NCBI GenBank assembly: GCA_964019425.1
Contig: OZ025799.1
Span: 124,001 to 188,000 of the forward strand
Origin: Flectonema sp. DT1601
Lineage: Eukaryota; Euglenozoa; Diplonemea; Diplonemida; Diplonemidae
Length of the DNA stretch: 64,000 nt
Reading direction: 5' to 3'
Positions 12,556 to 23,300 of this stretch are shown one piece after another (within the stretch, counting starts at the first letter, position 1; the number at the start of each line of letters is the position of its first letter). Both the position numbers and the translations under genes were made by a program. Below the pieces are notes generated by a model. The model worked only from the letters and a program-made list of their open reading frames with translations, did no database searches and had not been told where the DNA came from.

Positions 12556-15500
12556 TTACTGCGGTGTTGGTGATTGATGCACTTTTCCACTTCTCCTCAC
12601 CGATGGGAAAGTAGCAGCCGTCAGAATAGCTGCACAGTGCAGAAGTAGCACAGCACCAATCAAAAGAAATGTTCCAGCCTTTGTAAAGCTGTCGAGGTAA
12701 ATAAAACCCAATGGTGATATACGAGAAGCAGGGATACAATTGTTAAAGACTGATGCGACAGCAGATTTGATTAATTTATCAATCTCTGAATCGATGACGA
12801 CAATTGAAAGAGCGAGGGAGTCCATCATTGAAAACGCATGAACCCATTTCATAAGACCACAAGCCATTTCTGATGTTGCAGGAGGGAGTATAGCTGTTGC
12901 GATTGTTAGAAGTGGTAACAATATTGGGATTGCCACACAAAAGATTATCATCACTAATCCAATGAAAGTACGCTGGTCTCCCTCTGTAATCAAATCAACA
13001 CACATGTCTAATACTGACTTCTCGACGTCTAGGTTTTCTAGAGTCACATCAGCAACACTTCCTTCAATCTCCCACTTGAATGCTGGTAGTGCAGCACCAG
13101 CCACAAGTAGTCCTAACCCAGCTAATGAACATACGATAATAATAATAGTACTCATACCATTAGTTCCATTATACTCTTGAGGAGTCACACTAGTAACGTA
13201 TTCATTCCAACGAGAGCTCATCCAGGCACCCCAAATAACAGTTAGAATCGTACCAACAAATAGAAGATAATCCGCAGAATCTGGTAACACATACAACTTG
13301 AAGTAAACAGCCGTAGCGCTAACACCACTACCTGGAGTCCATACGATCCCAATAGTGGCGAGGATGCCAGCATTTTCGGCATTTTGGAATGATGAGCATT
13401 TGTTGCACAGTACAGGGCAGAGCATCCATCCTTTAATACCAGCACCAACATCAGTAAAATCTTGATCACAGAAAGCATTTCCACGGGAGACCTGTAACTG
13501 TGGACATCCTCCTGTTGGAGTCAATCCCTTTTGATCATCAACACAAACTGGAGGCTGCAATGCCGGAGGTGCTGGTGCATTTGCTAAGTGAGCAAAACCT
13601 CCTCTCGCACTTGCGACGTACCACTCGTCGCACTTACTACAAGTCTCAGGACAAACCATCCAACCAGTTGTGTTACTTCCAGGGATGTGCGAGTAAATTT
13701 GTCCAACTTGTGAAGAGCACAGGCTCGTCAGATCAGAACATTTCTCAGTTACAGTCAGCAGAGAAAACTGATCATCCTTACACAGCGGTGGTTGAATAAA
13801 GCCAGCTAATGCAGTTAGTTGTCCACTTTGAATAGCACCCTGCCAGTTATTACATTGATCAGAGCAGGTTACGGGACAGAGGTGCCACACGTACAGATCC
13901 TTGCCTTTTCTAATGTCGTCAGGAAGTAGCTCCGCACACTTCGATGAATAAGCTGCACAAGTTTGTCCAACTGCTTCTAAGTTACCTCCCAAGTCATCTG
14001 TGCACTCAACTGTCTTGGAGGCAGGTGATGCTGTTGGCGGATGTGTCTTTCCCAAGTGACTCAACTGTCCAGCATTGTATGCGGTCGTGTACCGTTCGCA
14101 TGAATTGCAGGCAAACGGGCAAATCATCCATCCCAGTGCCCCCGCAGGCAGTTCTCTAATAAGTGCGCTCATGTCGTCTTCACATATTCCAGCTGTTATA
14201 AGCCTTCCACAATTACCGTAGGACACTATCAACGTTTCGTCATCAATGCATTCGACAGGTGCAAATGTTGCTTCCGCTGGTTGAGGCGTATCAGCAACTT
14301 GAGGAGGTTCCGTATACGTAAGTCCGATGAATGCGAGATTACCTCCCACTAAAGCTTCAACGTAAGCGTCACATCTGTTACAAGTTACAGGACAAAGCAT
14401 CCATCCGAAAAGTCCGGCTGGGGAAGCAGGGTTCAAGGTGTTGAGATCGATATCGCATGTCGCTTGGAGAACAGCGCATCCTCCTGAGGATGCCGCGAGA
14501 CCCAATATATCATCTAAACAGACAGCTGGAGTTGGAGTAGTTGCTCCACCCTGAGGTTGAGGAGTACCTTGCGGTGGTGTGGGTGTGGAAGCCGGAGGTG
14601 TGGGTGTGGAAGCCGGAGGTGTTGGAGTTGCAGCCGGAGGTGTTGGTGTTGCAACTGCAGGTGTTGGGGTTGAGCCACTTCCAGGCGCAAGTGTCAAACC
14701 AACAAATGCGAGCTCGCCTGCAGCATACGCCGCCTTGAATTCATCACATTTCATACAAGTAACTGGACAGAACATCCATCCAAAACCACCCATTGGGACA
14801 GCATCAGAAACTGTAGACATATCAACCTCACAGAATGTACCGACCAGGGCGCACGAGAATCCTTGAGCTGCTACCAATCCGGTGATGTCGTCAACGCAGT
14901 CGATTTGGCCTCCAGGTGTAGTACCAGCAGGTTGTGGAGTTGCTACAGGAGGCTCTGGTGTTGCTGCAGGAGGTTGAGGAGTGGCTGCAGGAGGTTCAGG
15001 AGTCGCTGCAGGAGGTTCAGGAGTGGCTGCAGGAGGTTCAGGAGTTGGCGGGTCTGTTGGTGCTGGTGGTTCAGGGGTTGCGGCTGCTGCTGCAGGTTGA
15101 ACTCCGATAAACACGAGATCTCCAGCATCTGCAGCAGTTACGAACTCGGTACATTTCATGCACGTTTCCGGGCAGAACATCCATCCCAAACCACCCATCG
15201 GTACAGCGTCACTGATAGTAGACATGTCGATATCACAAAATGAACCAACTAAAGCACATGAGAACCCGTTAGCAGCAACTAGTCCAGTTATATCATCTGT
15301 ACACACCGTAGCGAGAGTTTGTACATCGCGGTTAGTGATAGCCAGCTCCGATGAAAGGAGTTGTGCGCTTCTTGAGTTGGTTCTCGTCGACTGATTGAAA
15401 TCACCGTCAACTTTAATATTAATACCGGCCATTATAATTCCGAGAATAAGTAATTCAACCATCGCAAAGTGGCCCAGCAAATTAGAGGCAGTGAGGAGGG

Positions 15501-15927
15501 CTGAACGCAGGCCTCTTCCCATGGGGACGAACCAACAGGCAATCTGAATGATGCACTTCAGAAATGGCCAAACCATACACCAGAATACAATCCAGATTAC
15601 AGTCGTGTGAAGACCTTCATCCCAAAAGAAGTTTGTGAACTCTTCCATCGTGAAGGATATGATTGTTCCATTGAGCTTGTTAATGCTGCAGTTCTGCTGT
15701 GTTGCTGCTGCCAGTGAGAGTGAGTAACCAGTTTTCGTTTCAATGGTACCTGCAGCTGTTGCATCAGCTGCAATGAACATACTAATTGTCGCTAAGAACA
15801 TTATGACGACAACTAATGTTCCTGTCTGTCCTTCAATCCTCGACATTGGCACTGAGTCATCCTCAACATGTCTCGTCTCACCCGGGGAACCGGGAGATTC
15901 AGGAACTTGGTATGCGGACCCTGTCAT
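12556..15927 (-). CDS. PqiA-like membrane protein with seven ShK-like ectodomain repeats
   Basis: Single-exon frame of 1123 residues starting MTGSAYQVPE. Residues about 37-60 form the first membrane helix. A paraquat-inducible-protein-A-like module follows, ending in helices at about 108-136 and 143-172 with the LLGHFAMVELLILG motif (compare GKWSMLDVF in bacterial PqiA). A second PqiA-like module closes the protein (about 890-1100; WVHAFSMMDSLALSIVVI). Between them sit seven Cys-rich repeats of the form C-x-DD...C...C...GWMxCPxTCxKC (about 209-835), resembling ShK toxin folds, joined by Ala/Thr/Pro linkers (ATPEPPA, STPTPPA). Bacterial PqiA is an inner-membrane part of the PqiABC envelope lipid-transport machinery; the role of eukaryotic relatives is unknown. 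The ShK repeats probably face outside or into a lumen. The PqiA assignment rests on helix pattern and short motifs. Confidence 0.8.
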   Translation of the reverse strand: MTGSAYQVPESPGSPGETRHVEDDSVPMSRIEGQTGTLVVVIMFLATISMFIAADATAAGTIETKTGYSLSLAAATQQNCSINKLNGTIISFTMEEFTNFFWDEGLHTTVIWIVFWCMVWPFLKCIIQIACWFVPMGRGLRSALLTASNLLGHFAMVELLILGIIMAGINIKVDGDFNQSTRTNSRSAQLLSSELAITNRDVQTLATVCTDDITGLVAANGFSCALVGSFCDIDMSTISDAVPMGGLGWMFCPETCMKCTEFVTAADAGDLVFIGVQPAAAAATPEPPAPTDPPTPEPPAATPEPPAATPEPPAATPQPPAATPEPPVATPQPAGTTPGGQIDCVDDITGLVAAQGFSCALVGTFCEVDMSTVSDAVPMGGFGWMFCPVTCMKCDEFKAAYAAGELAFVGLTLAPGSGSTPTPAVATPTPPAATPTPPASTPTPPASTPTPPQGTPQPQGGATTPTPAVCLDDILGLAASSGGCAVLQATCDIDLNTLNPASPAGLFGWMLCPVTCNRCDAYVEALVGGNLAFIGLTYTEPPQVADTPQPAEATFAPVECIDDETLIVSYGNCGRLITAGICEDDMSALIRELPAGALGWMICPFACNSCERYTTAYNAGQLSHLGKTHPPTASPASKTVECTDDLGGNLEAVGQTCAAYSSKCAELLPDDIRKGKDLYVWHLCPVTCSDQCNNWQGAIQSGQLTALAGFIQPPLCKDDQFSLLTVTEKCSDLTSLCSSQVGQIYSHIPGSNTTGWMVCPETCSKCDEWYVASARGGFAHLANAPAPPALQPPVCVDDQKGLTPTGGCPQLQVSRGNAFCDQDFTDVGAGIKGWMLCPVLCNKCSSFQNAENAGILATIGIVWTPGSGVSATAVYFKLYVLPDSADYLLFVGTILTVIWGAWMSSRWNEYVTSVTPQEYNGTNGMSTIIIIVCSLAGLGLLVAGAALPAFKWEIEGSVADVTLENLDVEKSVLDMCVDLITEGDQRTFIGLVMIIFCVAIPILLPLLTIATAILPPATSEMACGLMKWVHAFSMMDSLALSIVVIDSEIDKLIKSAVASVFNNCIPASRISPLGFIYLDSFTKAGTFLLIGAVLLLHCAAILTAATFPSVRRSGKVHQSPTPQ

Positions 15928-15947
15928 TTTCTTATTTAACTTTTGTT

Positions 15948-15960
15948 CTGAAAAGAAATT
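15948..15960 (-). promoter_or_regulatory. 3' splice acceptor-like site upstream of the PqiA-like gene
   Basis: Minus strand AATTTCTTTTCAG with a 20-nt leader to the ATG at 15927; one of the strongest pyrimidine tracts in the set. Confidence 0.5.
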
Positions 15961-16573
15961 ATTTTATTAACAAAGCTTTGTTAACGACAACTACTTAAAA
16001 AGATCCATCCTCGTTTGTACAACACATGATTTAAGCTGGTTCTGCAAGGCAAAATTGCGTCCAGACAGCTAACATGATAAACTCGTTTAGTTTTTTCTTG
16101 ATTTGCCCTTACTCAGTACAGTATCAAAGAAATTTTTATTTTTAGTGACCTTCAAGTTAAGTCAGCAAAGGCTCAAATCTTTCTTTTCTTAAAAAAAATA
16201 AGATAACAATAAATAACAGATAACTGATACTTTTAGAAACAGATTAAAAAAAAAAAAAAAAAAAAACGAGTTGCCTGGCAAAACATTACTACTTTAGTTT
16301 TTATTCCCTTCTTTCCCTTATTCTCATTGAAACCAGGGAGACAGATGAAAAAGAAAGAAAAAAAAAAGTGTCGATTTAGGCTCGACTACCCTCTTGCTAT
16401 GAAATTGCAATACGAACAAATGTATAATCATAAAATAACTCTAACGTAAAATAAAATATTTTACATCTCATAGAATTCTATTAAGTGATCTCACTACACA
16501 AACCCGAGTTCAGTTGAGTTGATTAACAGGAGAAGGTAAACCTCCCACACCAGTTTCCATACGATGAAAAAAT
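15961..16573. other. Intergenic spacer
   Basis: AT-rich with an A run at 16246-16266. No coding frame or structured RNA recognised. Confidence 0.65.
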
Positions 16574-16960
16574 CTACCGAAAAACATTTGACAACATGGT
16601 GAGAGTCGCTCCATGGGTAAGAGATGCGAAACAATAATTTTCGGGTTTTTGAGACTCCAAAACAACGGCACCACGTCTGTCATTTAAAGTGAATGGAGCA
16701 GAAGAAGTGTATACGACACCAAAGGAGTCGATAATCAAATCAATCAATTCCTCAGCAGTGTTATTAATATGTACAGAGAAGCTCTCTCTTCTGAAGGTTA
16801 CCAAGCCTGTTCCTGGTAATTGATATTCATACTCAATCATTATTACTCTCCTTGTAGTGTTATCACCAATACGTTTACCAGCACCTCTTCTATCAATCGC
16901 GTCTGTGACAGTCCCGGCAGACTGTTGATCGCTTACACAACAGAAGTTGCAAAGCTTCAT
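16574..16960 (-). CDS. Small protein of unknown function, possible ubiquitin-like fold
   Basis: 128-residue frame starting MKLCNFCC. I do not recognise the family. The N-terminal Cys pair could be a lipidation or metal site. Residues about 40-128 alternate strand-like and helix-like segments (FRRESFSVHI, TAEELIDLIIDSFG, APFTLNDRRGAVVL, GATLTMLSNVF), and the closing LTHGATLTML resembles the last strand of beta-grasp (ubiquitin-like) domains; this is pattern impression only. Codon choice is ordinary and the start fits an acceptor 13 nt upstream, which supports a real gene. Confidence 0.65.
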   Translation of the reverse strand: MKLCNFCCVSDQQSAGTVTDAIDRRGAGKRIGDNTTRRVIMIEYEYQLPGTGLVTFRRESFSVHINNTAEELIDLIIDSFGVVYTSSAPFTLNDRRGAVVLESQKPENYCFASLTHGATLTMLSNVFR

Positions 16961-16973
16961 CTTTATTTGAAAT

Positions 16974-16990
16974 CTAAAAAAATGAATAAA
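16974..16990 (-). promoter_or_regulatory. 3' splice acceptor-like site upstream of the 128-residue gene
   Basis: Minus strand TTTATTCATTTTTTTAG, 13-nt leader. One of two TAG-ending acceptors in the window. Confidence 0.45.
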
Positions 16991-17514
16991 AAATGATAAC
17001 TACAACATAGTAAAGGCAATCACTCTATGAAATCTAACCCACGACGAGAATCGTGTTGTAAACTGTGAGTTGATAGGAAGGCAATCAAATTTAAGTACTC
17101 AAAATAAAGTCTAGTATGGTGCTTCTAAAACATTAAATTTGATTCACCTGATTCTACACCACAAACGGTTCCGAAAAAAGCGCTCAAACTTTTTTTTAAA
17201 AATATTTCTTGTGTCAGGAACGACACAGCAGTCTGTGTGAGAAATTCTAATTACCATAAAAAAAACACACGTTTTCTTTTTGTTTCTTTTATACGAATTT
17301 GACGGTCTGTAGTAATAATTATAAAAAAAAATAAGCGGAGGGAAAAACTAAGAAATAAAAAAAAAAACAGGTGGAGACAACAGGAAGGAAAATATGGAAT
17401 CAGAGATTTTCCTTGGAACAACGCAGTGATCGCTAGCGATTAGTAGGAATAAATGACTAGAAAGAAAATTCCAATAATAGTTTCAACGGAAACTATTTGG
17501 GGTGAAAACCTCTT
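16991..17514. other. Intergenic spacer
   Basis: AT-rich DNA between the small unknown gene and the 3' end of the HMG-box-like gene. Nothing recognised. Confidence 0.65.
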
Positions 17515-18668
17515 CTATCGTCGTCGTCTTCGGCCAACTACTTTTTTTTCAACAATCGGAATTATAGGATCGTTTGTACTTTGTGCATATCGTAACTCTC
17601 TCCATTTCGCAGCGATATCTGCCATGGTAATTAAATTGACCTCATGGTTAGTTGCTTCTGGGTTTTCACGGATGGCGATAACCTTATGATCGTGGAAAAC
17701 TTCTTTCACGTAATAAGCGTAGTCGTTTGGCCTCTAATTTTTATTAATTATTTAGCTTGCTAACAATGCATAAACGATATTTTACAAAAGGGAAAAAAAT
17801 AGCATACCATTTTTACTGAATTCTTATATATATCACGCCTCACACGATTTTCAATTGCAATTTTATTGTACGCATCCTTTTCCTCGGAAGGCATGTGCTG
17901 TGGGTTTTTTCCCTTTTTTTTTTCTTTTTTTTTTAAATCCCGGAAACAAAACATATGTTAGTATAGAGCTATTTTACTTTTCTTCTGTCAGCTGGATTCT
18001 TCTCGTGTATAAGAACACTATCAAGCTATCTAGACACACTACACCACACAATTTCTTTCCAAGAAAAACTTTCTTCTAATAGAAGTAACGAACATACCGA
18101 CCACTCAAAATCACCGAAAGTTGCAACATCCTTGCTAAGTTGATTAGATCTGAATAATTGATAACCATTGCAAAGTCCAAAGGTGCGTATTGTCGATTGT
18201 AATCCTGCATTACGAGTCGACCTCTTGAGAGCTTGTTGTCCCTCACGACGAGCATCAAGAAATTTTAATTTTTCTCTACGAAATCTAGCTAATGTTGATT
18301 GTTTTACATTGGTTTTGTTCTTCGTTTCTGAGAAAAATTTGGTAACAGCTTCAATACTGTCAAGTCCTTTTGTTGGAGGCTCTTCATAAACTCTAAATGC
18401 AAAGTCGTTGCAGTTTTCAGGCGGGGGCGGTACATATTTACCAACTTGGGTAAATATTCGACCGCGTTCAATTTGTTTTAAAGTCTTTTCAATATGTGCT
18501 AATTGCCGTACATCGTGTCGACGAATTCGTTCCTTTCTATTTTTTTTTAATTATTTATTAACAGCATTAATATCAAACAAAGGTTCGATTAAGAAAAAAA
18601 GAATAGAGAAAAAGTTAAACATACTTACTAGCCCATCTAGTCTGCCTAAATAATTGCTTGAGAATCAT
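17515..18668 (-). CDS. HMG-box-like protein, probably mitochondrial; four exons
   Basis: Gene model: exons 18668-18625, 18536-18098, 17897-17808 and 17733-17515, with introns of 88, 200 and 74 nt (phases 2, 0, 0), 263 residues. All borders are GT-AG and the frame is kept throughout. The 44-nt first exon encodes MILKQLFRQTRWAS, a basic amphipathic start typical of a mitochondrial presequence. The C-terminal half shows two segments resembling HMG boxes: GYQLFRSNQL...SEEKDAYNKIAIENR (spanning the exon 2/3 junction) and RPNDYAYYVKEV...MADIAAKWREL. The protein ends in a run of five Arg. A TFAM-like mitochondrial DNA-binding protein fits, but a mitoribosomal protein cannot be excluded. The first exon and promoter region are included in the adjacent tandem duplication. 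Confidence 0.7.
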
Positions 18669-18687
18669 TTTTAATGATGTACAGGGT

Positions 18688-18706
18688 CTGAGATAACACA
18701 AAAAAA
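18688..18706 (-). promoter_or_regulatory. 3' splice acceptor-like site upstream of the HMG-box-like gene
   Basis: Minus strand TTTTTTTGTGTTATCTCAG, 19-nt leader to the ATG at 18668. Confidence 0.5.
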
Positions 18707-19078
18707 GTTAATATTAATGACGATCAGTTAATTAAGAAAATCAAATGCGTTGGACACATCAAACGAATAATGGTTTGTTTCGGGTTAGAATTAAAAATAA
18801 TATTTTCTTAGAATAATCCATCCAACCTTCCTCGACTATGTTTGACCGAACGTTAACAAATATAAAAGACTACTGCACGCACACAAACCTCTGTGTGTTG
18901 TGTTACATTAGCCTTGGCTTTCATTATTGCATATTTATACAAAAGAAAAAAAAGATTTATTCAAAAAAAAACTAAAACAAGATAACTTTGCGCAACAAAC
19001 TAGTTGGTTTCGGGCTAAGATTAAAAACAATCTTTCTTAGGGCCATTCCCCTTACCCTTCAGCAAAGAAAGCAAGGGG

Positions 19079-19092
19079 GACACTGCAGTGTC
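19079..19092. other. 14-bp perfect palindrome
   Basis: GACACTGCAGTGTC; conserved in copy B at 31691-31704. Confidence 0.6.
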
Positions 19093-19675
19093 AGGCCTGT
19101 CCTACTCATCGCATTTGCATGAGGCTGTAGAAAGAATGAAGTTAGTTAGTGTGAGTTTATTGTAAACAAAATGAACAACATGATAAAACATTAAATTCCT
19201 TGCTCTGGTTATCTCCAGAGTTAGAAAAGATTTTTTTCCCCCCGGACACCTAAAACAATAACCTCCAATCAAGGATATGCTTCTGCGTGTAATAGGGTAA
19301 GGAAACGGGAAAAGAAAGGGAGAGGGAAAAGAAAGGCGGGAGGAACTATTTGGTTGCCTTTTGACATTTGAAAACCAATCCAACAGTTAGATGGTATTAA
19401 TATCAAATCAAAAACATCATCTAAGTAATAGAATACGTAGTTTTCAGGAATAAATCGTATGCGTTGGGCAACATGATAACTATACCAATCTGTAAGGAAC
19501 AGAATCAAAAGAAACTTCAAATGAGACATCAGTTTTGGTCTCAGCTACTCGGACCAAGGTCTTGTGAAAGAAAGAATTTGCGCGTGTTTTGAAATTTGCA
19601 AAAAAAAAAACCAACATTACCTTTTCTCACCTTCATCTTGATAATTACTAATGAAGTCTTTTTGAGCTACGAGAG

Positions 19676-19697
19676 GTCCGGAAGTCAACTTCCGGAC
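19676..19697. other. 22-bp inverted repeat with ETS-like core
   Basis: Perfect 10-bp arms GTCCGGAAGT and ACTTCCGGAC around CA. Preserved unchanged in copy B at 32269-32290. It could form a hairpin or bind a dimeric factor. Confidence 0.6.
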
Positions 19698-20359
19698 TAT
19701 ATCCCAAATTCTTTTAACTATTGTCTTCTTACTGTTTCTGATAGAAGCATCTTCTGTCCATCTTGCCCTGTATGTTTATCTTCAGAGCTAGAACAGAAAA
19801 ATCTTTTATATTTAATATTTTATAATTTTATATTCCTTAGTGTTTCTTCCGACGCGTGAAAACAAACTCCGATTCAAGGACGTTGTTTCTAAGACGTTGG
19901 AGGAGGAGGTAAAAGAAAACGAAGGGAGGAATAACTTTTTTGCGTGTATTGAAGTAATTTATGTTAAAAAAAATTGAAAGATAGAAAGATGAAAGAGGGA
20001 GGAAGAATGATGAATTGTCAAAATACAAAATACATTTTGATCACTAAATCTGCACAACTAATACACAGAGAGCTAAAACGAGTGAAAACTGAAACCAGCA
20101 GGTGCTTCTGTTTGTTAACAACAAGAACACTTCTAAAACTTCACTCCATCCAGAATCGTGAGTCGGCTCATTAATGAATTCAAATGGTAGTAAATAGAAA
20201 TTGAAAATAATTAAAAGAACAGGAAATGCACAATATAATACACCACAACATTTTATCTTCGTTAATTCGTAAACACGCTGACTTGAAAAACGACTCGGCA
20301 ATACTACACCACAGCCAATAATTCAATATAGGCGTTTCAGGACAGCTTTCGTTTTATGT

Positions 20360-23300
20360 CTACGTTTCGTAATCAGGCTCACAGTGTTTAGTTTCGTTGT
20401 TTTCCGCAATTGAAATCACTGCTTCTTTGGTAACCGCGACGTAGATTTTCCCAACAATATAAATAACACCCATAGTGACCAATCCAACAATCAGAACAAT
20501 CTGAACATCATTCGAGTCATTTGGGAATAGGCGTTTAATATTTTCAACTCCGCTCGCCATTTGAGCGATAGCAATTATCACAACTGAAATACCAAACAGA
20601 ACGTGTCCCCATCCCCAGTACTTTCTGTATTGAGATTCCCTGCCTGGCCTGACAAGACCACTCAGTACTTGAATCCACCCAATTACTAATAAAGTAATTC
20701 CAAGTTCTCTATGTCCATAGTCCACTCTGTTATTAAAGTCTGACAAGGCAAAAGAAGCGAAAACAGTAGTAAAACACATCGCCATAACCATCATGAACAT
20801 GTGGATTAATACCGGTATTGGATACCCAAACACTTCTCTCTTACACACCAAAGCCCCAAGAACCTTAATAATAACTGACAAAGGAACCCAGTATGCCCAA
20901 ACCGCCACCATAATTCTACCGTGAGTGTGAGCATCGATAAAGCCATCGTTAACGACAACAACTTGTGGGATGTCAGTAACAACAACAACAACAGCAGCAC
21001 TTCCTTCAACGTATCCAATAACTGCATTGTTTGACAAGACATTCTTTAAAGAACTATCGATAGCTTCTTTTGTGATGCTTCCATTTTCATTATTAATTAT
21101 AATCAAAATCACTTTCCAATTTCCTCTCACCAGTGTAGTAACAGATCTTTGAGTAACAGCAGTGCCATCACATTTCAAACAATTTCTTCCCTGACACAAC
21201 ATATCGCAACGAGCATTTCCACCTAATGATGAAGAAGCGGCAGCTACCAACGTGTCTATCTGAGTTACCAGATCACTCAACTCTGCTACAACTTCAAAAT
21301 TAATGCTGTTTTCAGCAGGACGCGTAACTTTAGGCTCAGGTGGTGGCGTAACTACAGGCTCAGTTGGTGGTGAAACTTCCGGCTCAGTTGGAGGTGAAAC
21401 CACAGGCTCAGTTGGAGGTGAAACTACCGGCTCAGTTGGAGGTGAAACCACAGGCTCAGTTGGAGGTGAAACTACAGGCTCAGTTGGTGGTGAAACTACA
21501 GGCTCAGTTGGAGGTGAAACCACAGGCTCAGTTGGCGGTGACACTACAGGCTCAGTTGGTGGTGAAACCACAGGCTCAGTCGGAGGTGAAACCACAGGCT
21601 CAGTTGGAGGTGAAACTTCCGGCTCAGTTGGAGGTGAAACTACCGGCTCAGTTGGAGGTGAAACCACAGGCTCAGTTGGAGGTGAAACTACAGGCTCAGT
21701 TGGTGGTGAAACTACAGGCTCAGTTGGAGGTGAAACCACAGGCTCAGTTGGCGGTGACACTACAGGCTCAGTTGGTGGTGAAACCACAGGCTCAGTCGGA
21801 GGTGAAACCACAGGCTCAGTTGGAGGTGACACTACAGGCTCAGTTGGAGGTGAAACTACCGGCTCAGTTGGAGGTGAAACCACAGGCTCAGTTGGAGGTG
21901 AAACTTCCGGCTCAGTTGGAGGTGAAACTACCGGCTCAGTTGGAGGTGAAACCACAGGCTCAGTTGGAGGTGAAACCACAGGCTCAGTTGGAGGTGAAAC
22001 TACAGGCTCAGTTGGTGGTGAAACTACAGGCTCAGTTGGAGGTGAAACCACAGGCTCAGTTGGCGGTGACACTACAGGCTCAGTTGGTGGTGAAACCACA
22101 GGCTCAGTCGGAGGTGAAACCACAGGCTCAGTTGGAGGTGACACTACAGGCTCAGTTGGAGGTGAAACTACAGGCTCAGTTGGTGGTGAAACCACAGGCT
22201 CAGTTGGCGGTGACACTACAGGCTCAGTTGGTGGTGAAACCACAGGCTCAGTTGGAGGTGAAACTTCCGGCTCAGTTGGAGGTGAAACTACCGGCTCAGT
22301 TGGAGGTGAAACCACAGGCTCAGTTGGAGGTGAAACTACAGGCTCAGTTGGAGGTGAAACTACAGGCTCAGTTGGAGGTGAAACCACAGGCTCAGTTGGC
22401 GGTGACACTACAGGCTCAGTTGGTGGTGAAACCACAGGCTCAGTTGGAGGTGACACTACAGGCTCAGTTGGAGGTGAAACTACAGGCTCAGTTGGTGGTG
22501 AAACCACAGGCTCAGTTGGCGGTGACACTACAGGCTCAGTTGGTGGTGAAACCACAGGCTCAGTTGGAGGTGAAACTTCCGGCTCAGTTGGAGGTGAAAC
22601 TACCGGCTCAGTTGGAGGTGAAACCACAGGCTCAGTTGGAGGTGAAACTACAGGCTCAGTTGGAGGTGAAACTACAGGCTCAGTTGGAGGTGAAACCACA
22701 GGCTCAGTTGGCGGTGACACTACAGGCTCAGTTGGTGGTGAAACCACAGGCTCAGTCGGAGGTGAAACCACAGGCTCAGTTGGAGGTGAAACTTCCGGCT
22801 CAGTTGGAGGTGAAACTACCGGCTCAGTTGGAGGTGAAACCACAGGCTCAGTTGGAGGTGAAACTACAGGCTCAGTTGGAGGTGAAACTACCGGCTCAGT
22901 TGGTGGTGAAACCACAGGCTCAGTTGGCGGTGACACTACAGGCTCAGTTGGTGGTGAAACCACAGGCTCAGTTGGCGGTGACACTACAGGCTCAGTTGGA
23001 GGTGAAACCACAGGCTCAGTTGGAGGTGAAACTACAGGCTCAGTTGGTGGTGAAACTACAGGCTCAGTTGGAGGTGAAACCACAGGCTCAGTTGGCGGTG
23101 ACACTACAGGTTCAGTTGGTGGTGAAACCACAGGCTCAGTCGGAGGTGAAACCACAGGCTCAGTTGGAGGTGACACTACAGGCTCAGTTGGAGGTGAAAC
23201 TACAGGCTCAGTTGGTGGTGAAACCACAGGCTCAGTTGGCGGTGACACTACAGGCTCAGTTGGTGGTGAAACCACAGGCTCAGTTGGCGGTGACACTACA

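Larger units (their letters stand above)
18707..20359. other. Spacer upstream of the HMG-box-like gene (duplicated)
   Basis: Noncoding; its counterpart is 31319-32971. Open minus-strand frames at 19102-19529 are broken by non-triplet indels between the two copies, so they are not conserved coding sequence. It contains two related motifs starting near 18778 and 19008 (TTTCGGGYTA...ATTAAAAA...CTTAG) and the palindromes listed separately. Confidence 0.65.
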
